Shown one piece after another: positions 1 to 6,070 of a stretch of 15,619 bases of DNA. Within the stretch, counting starts at the first letter, position 1. Each line of letters begins with the position of its first letter. Made by a program: the position numbers and the translations under genes. Below the pieces are notes generated by a model. The model saw nothing but the letters and a program-made list of their open reading frames with translations. It was not told where the DNA came from and searched no databases. Origin of the DNA: Gammaproteobacteria bacterium (GTDB lineage: Bacteria > Pseudomonadota > Gammaproteobacteria > GCF-002020875); NCBI GenBank assembly GCA_018671205.1, contig JABHIC010000015.1, forward strand, positions 1 to 15,619, given 5' to 3'.

Positions 1-1
1 G

Positions 2-2506
2 GAGAGCGACCCATACCGTCGCTTGCTAATCCATCGGTTTCCACAACAGATGGGGGCTCTGCAACAGAATATCAGTGACTTCCTGAATGAGGTTTTTCAA
101 GAGAGTCGATACCACCAACATCCACTGTTGAGAGGTATCTATTTTACCAGTGGCACCCAAGAGGGTACGCCTATTGATCGGTTAATGGGGAATCTGGCCG
201 AAACATTTGGACTGGATCGCCACGTTGTGCCCAACTATAGCGGACATGGGAAAAGCTTCTTCATAAAGAACCTGTTTCCGCAGATAATTTTGCCTGAAGC
301 GAGTATTGCCGGGACAAATCCGCACACCGAGCAGCGCCGGCGCTGGCTACAAAACAGCATCTATGTCAGTGCACTGGGCCTTGGTATCGCATCGATCACT
401 GGGTGGATGACAAGTTTCACCAGCAATGAGCTTCATATCCAGAAAATCCGGGAACAGGTATCCCAATACCACCAGGCCGTCAAGCCAACGCCTCCAGAGA
501 GTAGCGACTCATCCATGCTATTGGATGAGCTGGACACCCTTGGATCGATTGGTGGAATTTATCCACCACACCCACCGTGGCAGATGAAGCTGGGGCTATA
601 CCAGGGAGAAAAGTTGAATGCTGCAGCCGCTGATGCCTACCTGCATACTCTACGTTCCAGGTTACCTGTCACTTTACACAACCGGATTGCGCAGCTTATA
701 GAGGAGAACCTGAGTGGAGAGATTGAGGTTTTACAAGAGCTACTCCTGCTCTACCTGATGCTAGGGGACCCCACCCATCTAGATAAGGAGTACTTTAAGA
801 GATGGGTAACTGCCGACTGGAAATTACGTTACTCCAACCAGGAGACCACACAACGGCTGGGTATTCACCTGGATAACCTTCTTCTTCATGGGTTTGCCCC
901 TTACCCTGTTCATGAGGAGCTGATTCATCAAGCCCAGGCATCTATCACAAAAATCCCCCTGTATAAACAAGTCTATGCTCGACTGAAAAATGAGACCTCA
1001 AGCGACCACTCTTTAGATTTTCGGGTTGCCGATATTCTCGGCTCTCATGGTCCACAAATTTTCAAAAGCCGGTCAGGACTCAATAACCTTGAGATCAGTG
1101 GACTCTTCACACGGCAGGGTTTTGAGCAATTTTACCTCAAGAGATCCCCCTCACTGATTAAGGAGATGGTTCAGCAATGGAGCGTGATTAACCGGGATGA
1201 AAAAATAGATTCTGAACTGATTAAAAAGCAGGTGCTTGCGCTCTATAGCTCGGAATATATCAACCATTGGAAAAACATAATCCATGCGTTAGATATTGTT
1301 GAGTTTACCGATACAGGCCATGCCGCCGCTGTACTCAGTGAACTCTCTCTTCCAGAAAACCCGCTTCATAATCTTCTACTGGCAATAGAGACTCATACCT
1401 CATTAAGAGCTGCCGCTTCTGGCTTATCCAATAATCTTCTTAACGCTGCAGATGCATCAGGATTAATACCATCCCCTCAGGGAGCGGTTTTTCCAGGCTC
1501 CAAGATTGCGAAAAGTTTTGCCCTATTTCACACCCTGATCCGGGGTAAGGAAAAATCAACGAAGCCATTTGAAAAAATAAACCTACAGTTCCGTGAGCTG
1601 AATAATTTACTACAAAAAATCACCCTCTCCACCAGCCCATCGGCTACCGCGCTGAATATCGCAAAGGAGCGTTACAGTAGAGACCAAGCTGACATCATCA
1701 CGCAGATCAGAACCCACTCGTCAACTACCCCCTCTCAACTACAAAAATGGCTCAACAAGATTGCTGTCGGCAGCTGGAGCGCCATCTTATCTGATGCGAA
1801 AAAGAGCCTGAATAGACGCTGGAGCAGTGGGGTTTACCCGCTCTATCAACAAGCTTTCTCTTTACGCTACCCACTATACCCCGATAGTCAGGAAGAGACG
1901 ACACTGATCGATTTTGGCCATTTTTTCTCCCCTAAAGGGCTAATAAATGGCTATTTTGAGGAGCATATCCAACCATTCGTATCCATGCAAAGGGACCGCT
2001 GGTCAATGAGAGAGCTGGATGGAGTAAGCCTGGATATCTCGAAACAGGCACTGGAGCAGTTCAAACGGGCCGCAACGATTCGAGATACCTTCTTTCAGGG
2101 TAGAGGAGAGTATCCTACTGTTCAATTTGGCCTGAAGCCTTCATATCTGGATGAAACGGTCTCAATCTTCACTCTTAAACTAGATGGTCAAACCGTAGTA
2201 TACCGTCATGGCCCTACCCGAGTCACAAGGTTACAGTGGCCCGGAACAGGTAGTACAGGAGCGTCACAGATCGTATTTAAACCGATTAACGGTAGCGCAT
2301 TGAGCAGTAGCACCCTGGAGGGTCCCTGGGCGTGGTTTCGGCTTTTGGACAGTGCTAAAGTGTATCGCACCAACCTTGCAGACCACTTCACTATTATTTT
2401 CAATGAAAATAGTTATGAGAGCCGATATGAACTTCATGCTGACAGCGTGACCAACCCCTTCCGGCTTTCTGATCTATCTCAATTTCGTTGTCCAGAGACC
2501 CTATAG
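2..2506 (+). CDS. tssM: Type VI secretion system membrane subunit TssM (IcmF family), 5' truncated by window edge
   Basis: The frame is open from the first bases and runs without a stop for 834 residues, so the gene starts upstream of the window; the TTG at 23 is not a credible start. Seen: near the visible start is the conserved TssM stretch RGIYFTSGTQEGTPIDRL, about 40 residues in. A single hydrophobic segment follows at roughly residues 115-135 (SIYVSALGLGIASITGW), matching the last inner-membrane helix of the family. The remaining ~700 residues are the periplasmic part, ending in a beta-rich C-terminal region. Family knowledge: TssM (about 1,100-1,200 aa) spans the periplasm and, with TssL and TssJ, forms the membrane complex that docks the contractile T6SS tail. 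The missing part should carry the first two helices and the cytoplasmic NTPase-like domain. tagF follows 26 bases later on the same strand. Identification is firm; function of the whole system cannot be judged here. Confidence 0.95.
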   Translation, partial: ESDPYRRLLIHRFPQQMGALQQNISDFLNEVFQESRYHQHPLLRGIYFTSGTQEGTPIDRLMGNLAETFGLDRHVVPNYSGHGKSFFIKNLFPQIILPEASIAGTNPHTEQRRRWLQNSIYVSALGLGIASITGWMTSFTSNELHIQKIREQVSQYHQAVKPTPPESSDSSMLLDELDTLGSIGGIYPPHPPWQMKLGLYQGEKLNAAAADAYLHTLRSRLPVTLHNRIAQLIEENLSGEIEVLQELLLLYLMLGDPTHLDKEYFKRWVTADWKLRYSNQETTQRLGIHLDNLLLHGFAPYPVHEELIHQAQASITKIPLYKQVYARLKNETSSDHSLDFRVADILGSHGPQIFKSRSGLNNLEISGLFTRQGFEQFYLKRSPSLIKEMVQQWSVINRDEKIDSELIKKQVLALYSSEYINHWKNIIHALDIVEFTDTGHAAAVLSELSLPENPLHNLLLAIETHTSLRAAASGLSNNLLNAADASGLIPSPQGAVFPGSKIAKSFALFHTLIRGKEKSTKPFEKINLQFRELNNLLQKITLSTSPSATALNIAKERYSRDQADIITQIRTHSSTTPSQLQKWLNKIAVGSWSAILSDAKKSLNRRWSSGVYPLYQQAFSLRYPLYPDSQEETTLIDFGHFFSPKGLINGYFEEHIQPFVSMQRDRWSMRELDGVSLDISKQALEQFKRAATIRDTFFQGRGEYPTVQFGLKPSYLDETVSIFTLKLDGQTVVYRHGPTRVTRLQWPGTGSTGASQIVFKPINGSALSSSTLEGPWAWFRLLDSAKVYRTNLADHFTIIFNENSYESRYELHADSVTNPFRLSDLSQFRCPETL

Positions 2507-2516
2507 GGCCGCTCTA

Positions 2517-2538
2517 AAGGGCACCTCTAAAAATGCAC
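2517..2538 (+). repeat. Solo copy of MITE terminal repeat at the start of tagF
   Basis: These 22 bases (beginning AAGGGCACCTCTAAAAATGC) are identical to 3531-3552, the left end of the MITE-like element further downstream. They lie between the tssM stop and the tagF reading frame and include the tagF start codon at 2533-2535. No matching right end is visible in tagF, so this is a solo end: a remnant of an excised or eroded element, or an end captured by gene conversion. A perfect 22-base match by chance is very unlikely. Confidence 0.75.
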
Positions 2539-3240
2539 CACTGGGCAGGTCTATATGGAAAAACACCAAGCCGGGGAGATTTCATAACCAGAAACCTGCC
2601 ACGATCTTTTATAGAACCCTGGGATCAATGGCTACAAGAGTCGATCCTATCCAGCAGAGAGCAGCTCGGCGAGGATTGGCTACAATATTTTCTTGTAACC
2701 CCTCCCTGGCGCTTTGTAATGGCCCCCGGGGTTTGTGGGGAGCTGGCCTGGGCTGGAGTACTCATCCCCAGTGTTGATCGTGCACAAAGATACTTCCCTT
2801 TAACGGTCGCCTTTTCACTCAATGATAGAGAAAACCTGTTTGAGCTTTTCATTAACCAACAGCACTGGTTCAGGAAAATCGAGGAGCTGGCACTGACAAG
2901 CTTATCCGACACGTTCAATATTGATCATCTTGAGCAGTCACTGATAGAACATCCGATCGATAGAACTCCACCCAATAGAGCCTCACTTCTTGCTGACTTA
3001 TCGGAACAACCTTTCGATTCACAAGATAATATAAGCGCTCTATTTTCTGGTGCTATCAATCAGGCCATCCCGAGGCTCAGCTCAAAATTCACCCTCTGGG
3101 GCAGTAACGGAACAGCCAACTCATCCGCATCTCTCATGCTATCTGATCAGCTACCCCGGAGCACTCTTTTTTCTGAAATGGTCAAAGGGGAGGTATCTGC
3201 CCGCCATAGCGCACCACCCTACCGTCATAACATGACCTGA
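2533..3240 (+). CDS. tagF: Type VI secretion-associated protein TagF (ImpM/SciT family)
   Basis: A 235-aa soluble protein. Near the N-terminus it carries the family signature GLYGKTPSRGDFI (residues 7-19), followed by W-containing helical segments (EPWDQWLQ) and the stretch CGELAWAGVLIPSVDRAQRYFPL around residues 68-90, all typical of the ImpM/TagF domain. Family knowledge: TagF is a post-translational repressor of T6SS assembly, acting on the Fha scaffold and counteracted by the threonine phosphorylation pathway. It follows tssM by 26 bases and is probably co-transcribed with it. Odd: the ATG start lies inside a 22-bp sequence identical to the left end of the MITE-like element at 3529-3677, so the first codons and the leader are mobile-element sequence. 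The only purine-rich upstream stretch (AAAGGG, 2516-2521) is about 11 bases from the ATG, so translation initiation may be weak. The ATG gives the length and N-terminus expected of the family. Confidence 0.93.
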   Translation: MHHWAGLYGKTPSRGDFITRNLPRSFIEPWDQWLQESILSSREQLGEDWLQYFLVTPPWRFVMAPGVCGELAWAGVLIPSVDRAQRYFPLTVAFSLNDRENLFELFINQQHWFRKIEELALTSLSDTFNIDHLEQSLIEHPIDRTPPNRASLLADLSEQPFDSQDNISALFSGAINQAIPRLSSKFTLWGSNGTANSSASLMLSDQLPRSTLFSEMVKGEVSARHSAPPYRHNMT

Positions 3241-3244
3241 ACTG

Positions 3245-3499
3245 TGAGAATCCTCGCCCATCTCTCCAATCCCCACACTTGACCCACTCACCAACCTTGT
3301 AGATGAGCACTTTGCCGTTGTCTACACACCGACTCAACGACGTAAGCGGTTTCCCGAGAGCTGTGTTCAGCGGGTAGAGAGTGCTGAGGTGGCCCTACAG
3401 ACCGCAGCAGCGTGCGAAAACAGCCACGCCGCATCTGTTATTGGCCCTGCACGCTCATCCGAGGGGCTCAGACTCTACTACTTGGTTCGTTGGCTGTAA
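3245..3499 (+). pseudogene. Decayed small reading frame without a start codon (unrecognised)
   Basis: Frame 2 is open from the TGA at 3242-3244 to the TAA at 3497-3499. The convincing part runs from about 3296. It translates as VDEHFAVVYTPTQRRKRFPE followed by a mixed helical stretch and ends GPARSSEGLRLYYLVRWL. The composition, with clustered basic and aromatic residues and no low-complexity runs, looks like a true small protein of about 65-70 residues. There is no ATG, GTG or TTG in frame before the GTG at about 3390, which lies inside the apparent protein, and no ribosome binding site. I therefore call it a gene that has lost its start. It lies between tagF and the MITE-like element, whose arrival may have gone with the decay. 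I do not recognise the family. It could instead be a chance open frame. Confidence 0.4.
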
Positions 3500-3528
3500 C
3501 GGCCACATCTTCTCCACCCGTCCCGATC

Positions 3529-3677
3529 TTAAGGGCACCTCTAAAAATGCACTTTTTCAGTGATTGCTGCGTCAGCTCCGTACTCGAGTCCTCATGTACT
3601 CGCATGTACACTGCGGCTCTCCGTGCGGTGCTTTCTTGCACTCATAGAAAAATTACTATTTTTAGAGGTGCCCTTAA
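3529..3677. mobile_element. MITE-like element, 149 bp, with 20-bp terminal inverted repeats
   Basis: The ends are perfect 20-bp inverted repeats: TTAAGGGCACCTCTAAAAAT at 3529-3548 and its reverse complement at 3658-3677. The outer TTAA is the same on both sides and could be a 4-bp target duplication, leaving 16-bp inverted repeats that begin GGGCACC. There is no transposase: the interior of about 110 bp holds only short frames, with repeated CATGTAC words at about 3593-3609. This is the form of a non-autonomous element mobilised in trans. A 4-bp YTAR-type target is known for parts of the IS5 family, so an IS5-like parent is my inference, not something shown here. A solo copy of the left end lies at the start of tagF. 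Confidence 0.75.
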
Positions 3678-3678
3678 A

Positions 3679-3708
3679 AAATATCATTTTTTTTAAAAAT
3701 TGATATTT
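3679..3708. promoter_or_regulatory. 30-bp AT-rich palindrome abutting the -35 box of the orf60-dsrA promoter
   Basis: AAATATCA (3679-3686) and TGATATTT (3701-3708) are perfect 8-bp inverted repeats. The bases between them (3687-3700) continue the symmetry except for one T:T mismatch. The right arm overlaps the -35 hexamer by two bases. Its position suits an operator for a dimeric regulator; its AT-richness could also act as an UP element. Overlapping it, TTGAT-N4-GACAA (3700-3713) resembles an FNR/ANR site in one half only. Regulator unknown. Confidence 0.4.
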
Positions 3709-3735
3709 GACAATTTTATAATCTTGCGATATATT
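3707..3735 (+). promoter_or_regulatory. Sigma70-type promoter for orf60-dsrA
   Basis: A perfect -35 hexamer TTGACA (3707-3712) is followed after exactly 17 bases by TATATT (3730-3735), five of six consensus. Transcription would start near 3742 and leave a leader of about 58 bases before the 60-aa ORF. The flanking sequence is AT-rich. This is the best promoter match in the window, and it suggests a strongly expressed unit unless a repressor acts on the overlapping palindrome. Confidence 0.8.
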
Positions 3736-3755
3736 CTTTACCATATTGGTTGGGT

Positions 3756-3784
3756 ATTACCTTCCAATTACCTATTTATAACCT
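3756..3784 (+). repeat. Three 7-bp direct repeats phased at 11 bp in the orf60-dsrA leader
   Basis: ATTACCT at 3756-3762, ATTACCT at 3767-3773 and ATAACCT at 3778-3784 are spaced exactly 11 bases start to start, about one helical turn. They end just before the AGGAG ribosome binding site at 3788-3792 and lie downstream of the predicted transcription start. They could be a direct-repeat binding site for a DNA-binding protein on one face of the helix, or a repeated motif in the RNA leader. No known regulator is recognised. Confidence 0.5.
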
Positions 3785-3799
3785 ATCAGGAGCAAGAAG

Positions 3800-3982
3800 A
3801 TGAGAAGAGCAATCAAGGTTTGGGGCGCTATTATGAAAGATGGAACATCGATCACAGAGGATACCGATAACGTTGTCTCGGTTACCTGCCACCCCGATCG
3901 TTCGGTTACCACGACCGACCAAAATAATGAGCAGAAGATATGGGAGGGAGAGTGGATCTCCTACAACCCCCGCTACAACTGA
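3800..3982 (+). CDS. Unrecognised 60-aa protein encoded upstream of dsrA
   Basis: A small soluble protein of 60 residues starting MRRAIKVWGAIMKDGTSITE and ending EWISYNPRYN. It has no signal peptide, no membrane segment, one cysteine (about residue 30, in VTCHPD) and an acidic, Thr/Asp-rich middle. A good ribosome binding site (AGGAG) lies about 7 bases before the ATG, and a near-consensus promoter lies 65 bases upstream. It ends 33 bases before dsrA, which has its own AGGAG site, and no terminator lies between them, so the two are very probably one transcript. The promoter and both ribosome binding sites argue that it is a real gene. I do not recognise the family; pairing with dsrA suggests a role tied to that protein, but this is inference only. 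It does not look like an attenuator leader peptide: no run of one amino acid and no terminator follows. Confidence 0.75.
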   Translation: MRRAIKVWGAIMKDGTSITEDTDNVVSVTCHPDRSVTTTDQNNEQKIWEGEWISYNPRYN

Positions 3983-4015
3983 TCTCGATTACCGTTACCG
4001 ACAGGAGTCACAACA

Positions 4016-5371
4016 ATGTCTGACGAGAAAACCAAGCTAAACGCAGTCAGCCCAGAGCTGGATATTCCTACCCCTAATTTGGATGAGCTGGAGAAAGGCC
4101 CATGGCCGAGTTATGTCTCCGGTCTCAAACGTCTGGCGGCTGGTGATGCCACCCATGCCAAAATGATGCGTGGTGTGATCGGGACCCTGGAGCAATCTTT
4201 CATCAACCGTAGAGGTTATTGGAAAGGGGGAACTGTCGGGGTTGTCGGTTATGGCGGGGGGATCATTCCACGTTTCTCTGAGTTGAAAAATGAGGCCGGG
4301 GAGACGATGTACCCTGATGCCCTAGAGTTCCACACCATACGTATCATGCCTCCCTGGGGGAACCACTACAACGCCGCCCTTCTGCGTAAGATGTGTGATG
4401 TCTGGGAAGAGACCGGCACCGGTCTCATCGCCATGCACGGTCAATCCGGAGACATCATGTTCCAGGGGACCGACACGGATGGTGTACAGAAGGCCTTTAA
4501 CAAGATGAATGATACCGAGACCTTCGCAGAACTTGATATGGGTGATTTCAGTTTTGATATGGGGGGGGCTGGCCCGGCGGTTCGTACCTCCGTTGCTTGT
4601 GTCGGTGCGGCCCGTTGTGAGCAGTCCTGTTTTGATGAGGGAGATCTACAGCGTGCTACCATCAATGAGTTTCTCGATGATCTGCACCGTCCAGCCCTGC
4701 CGTACAAGATGAAGTGGAAATTCTCAGGCTGTGCCAATGATTGCACCAACTCTATTCAGCGCGCAGATATGGCGGTGATTGGAACCTGGCGTGATGATAT
4801 CAAAATCAATCAACAGGGCTGGAAGGCGATGGTTGCCGATAAGGGGATGAAATATGTGGTCGACAACATCACCAGTCGCTGTCCGGGTCAATGCATGAGC
4901 CTGAACGAGGATAGTAGTCTGGAGATTGAGAACAGACAGTGTGTCCGTTGCATGCACTGCATTAATGTGGTCTCTCCGCTGAGTCAGAAGTATGCAGGAA
5001 AAGAGGGCAACGCCATTCTTGCACAGGGCGATGACAAGGGGATCACTATTTTGATGGGTGGAAAGCGCACCCTGAAAGTGGGCGATATGTTTGGTACCGT
5101 CATTGTCCCCTTCATGAAAATAGAGAGTGAAGAGGATAAGGAGCGATTCCTGGAGATCAGCGGCAACCACGTAGACTTCTTCGCAGAGAATGCCCTGGAG
5201 CATGAGCGTTCTGGCGAGATGATTGAGCGTATTGGTCTGCCAGCCTATCTTGAAGGGATGGGGCTTGAGGTAGAGTCAGAGATGATCGATGAGCCCCGTC
5301 AATCCTCTTACGTCCGTATGGATGGCTGGGATGAAGAGGTATCAAAATGGAAAGAACGAAATAGTGCGTAA
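4016..5371 (+). CDS. dsrA: Dissimilatory sulfite reductase alpha-subunit (DsrA) family protein, without adjacent dsrB
   Basis: A 451-aa cytoplasmic protein. Seen: LDELEKGPWPS (residues 22-32), the DsrA N-terminal signature; GYGGGIIPRF (78-87); the sirohaem-[4Fe-4S] ligand pattern C195-x5-C201 and C239-x3-C243 within SGCANDC; IGTWRDDI; a ferredoxin-type insert with C289-P, C309-x2-C312-x2-C315 in CVRCMHCIN; and a DsrA-like C-terminus ending MDGWDEEV. Family knowledge: DsrA pairs with DsrB as alpha2beta2 and interconverts sulfite and sulfide-level sulfur; sulfur oxidisers run it in reverse. The alleles I remember from sulfur-oxidising gammaproteobacteria look closest. Odd: no dsrB, dsrC or dsrEFH follows, only a terminator. 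Compared with remembered DsrA, it seems to carry extra residues near 164-176 and 320-335, and an additional cysteine (C293 in CPGQC). Strong AGGAG site 8 bases before the ATG. Family assignment is firm; sulfite reductase activity without a local beta subunit is uncertain. It may be a second copy. Confidence 0.9.
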   Translation: MSDEKTKLNAVSPELDIPTPNLDELEKGPWPSYVSGLKRLAAGDATHAKMMRGVIGTLEQSFINRRGYWKGGTVGVVGYGGGIIPRFSELKNEAGETMYPDALEFHTIRIMPPWGNHYNAALLRKMCDVWEETGTGLIAMHGQSGDIMFQGTDTDGVQKAFNKMNDTETFAELDMGDFSFDMGGAGPAVRTSVACVGAARCEQSCFDEGDLQRATINEFLDDLHRPALPYKMKWKFSGCANDCTNSIQRADMAVIGTWRDDIKINQQGWKAMVADKGMKYVVDNITSRCPGQCMSLNEDSSLEIENRQCVRCMHCINVVSPLSQKYAGKEGNAILAQGDDKGITILMGGKRTLKVGDMFGTVIVPFMKIESEEDKERFLEISGNHVDFFAENALEHERSGEMIERIGLPAYLEGMGLEVESEMIDEPRQSSYVRMDGWDEEVSKWKERNSA

Positions 5372-5406
5372 GGTAAGCTGAGACTACTCCTCTCTTGGCA
5401 AGCCGG

Positions 5407-5437
5407 TGCCCCCTGACTACTCAGGGGGCATTTTTTA
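5407..5437 (+). terminator. Rho-independent terminator after dsrA
   Basis: A perfect 10-bp stem, TGCCCCCTGA (5407-5416) with TCAGGGGGCA (5421-5430), has a 4-base loop CTAC and is followed by TTTTTT. It lies 35 bases after the dsrA stop and closes the orf60-dsrA unit, which makes transcription into any distant dsr gene unlikely. Confidence 0.92.
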
Positions 5438-5460
5438 TGACCCATTCAGATAGAGCGAGA

Positions 5461-5489
5461 TTGTGTAACTGCCATTACTTTTTTAGAAT
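5461..5489 (+). promoter_or_regulatory. Possible promoter for the Bcp peroxiredoxin gene
   Basis: TAGAAT (5484-5489, five of six -10 positions) lies 17 bases after TTGTGT (5461-5466), which keeps only the TTG of the -35 consensus. It would give a leader of about 80 bases. A promoter is needed here because a strong terminator lies just upstream, but this exact choice is weak. Confidence 0.3.
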
Positions 5490-5574
5490 AGTCAGTTGAG
5501 CGCGAAAAAGAGAGCCCTCTCTATCCCCTGCTGAGTCGTTATCTGTAATTTTACCAATAAACGGAGATTTAACC

Positions 5575-6048
5575 ATGCTGGAAGCCGATACAACCATTCC
5601 CCACTTCTCACAACCCGACCAAAACGGAGAGATGCAGAGCTTTGAATCCCTCAAAGGAGAAAGGGGGCTGATCATCTACTTCTACCCAAAAGACAATACC
5701 CCAGGATGTACCACTGAGGCCAAGGAGTTTCGTGATGAGATAACGGGCTTTCGAGAACTCGGTATTGAGATAGTGGGTATCTCTAAGGATTCTGCACGTA
5801 CCCATACCAATTTCATCAGTAAACATGAGCTCCCTTTCACCCTGCTTAGTGATCCTGAGGCAACCATGTGTGAGGCCTTTGGGGTCTGGCAGGAGAAGAA
5901 GAACTACGGCAAGGTCTATATGGGGATTGTCCGCACCACCTATCTGGTCGATGCAGACGGTACCCTGCTAAAGGTCTACCCCAAGGTACGGGTCAAGGCC
6001 CATGTAGAGACAGTTCTGGCGGATACCCGAGCGTTGTTGGGAGAATAG
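5575..6048 (+). CDS. bcp: Thioredoxin-dependent peroxiredoxin, Bcp/PrxQ family
   Basis: A 157-aa cytoplasmic peroxiredoxin with a thioredoxin fold that reduces hydrogen peroxide and organic hydroperoxides. Seen: the peroxidatic motif PKDNTPGCTTEA with C45, the downstream GISKDS and LLSDPE segments, and FGVWQEKKNYGK-MGI-RTTYLVD, all typical of Bcp. Length matches the family (about 155 aa). The position five residues after C45, where many Bcp proteins have the resolving cysteine, is Lys50. The only other cysteine is C99 (EATMCEAF), so this is either a C45/C99 pair or a 1-Cys enzyme. A ribosome binding site (GGAG) precedes the ATG by about 8 bases. It is a single-gene unit: the dsrA terminator lies upstream and a convergent psiE-like gene downstream. 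Identification firm. Confidence 0.95.
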   Translation: MLEADTTIPHFSQPDQNGEMQSFESLKGERGLIIYFYPKDNTPGCTTEAKEFRDEITGFRELGIEIVGISKDSARTHTNFISKHELPFTLLSDPEATMCEAFGVWQEKKNYGKVYMGIVRTTYLVDADGTLLKVYPKVRVKAHVETVLADTRALLGE

Positions 6049-6070
6049 CATAGCAACCTGCCTTTATCCT

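Noticed and set aside
3529..3677. CRISPR or REP-type array from the repeated CATGTAC words
   Set aside because: The repeats are short, irregular and inside one inverted-repeat-bounded element; there is no repeat-spacer pattern.
3412..3696. 94-aa and 60-aa open frames running into the MITE-like element
   Set aside because: They cross from the decayed gene region through both terminal repeats of the element, start in the wrong frame for the protein-like segment, and end in repeat-encoded sequence.
3700..3713. FNR/ANR box upstream of the dsrA unit
   Set aside because: Only the left half (TTGAT) matches fully; the right half GACAA matches three of five, so I list it only as a note on the palindrome.
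3800..3982. The 60-aa ORF as a leader peptide or attenuator
   Set aside because: No run of a single regulatory amino acid and no terminator hairpin between it and dsrA.
4724..5203. 159-aa open frame on the minus strand inside dsrA
   Set aside because: Antisense shadow of the conserved ferredoxin and C-terminal part of DsrA; no ribosome binding site or family.
4016..5371. Reading the sulfite reductase gene as dsrB or as an assimilatory sulfite/nitrite reductase
   Set aside because: LDELEKGPWPS at the N-terminus and the inserted ferredoxin segment with CVRCMHCIN fit DsrA; assimilatory enzymes lack this arrangement.
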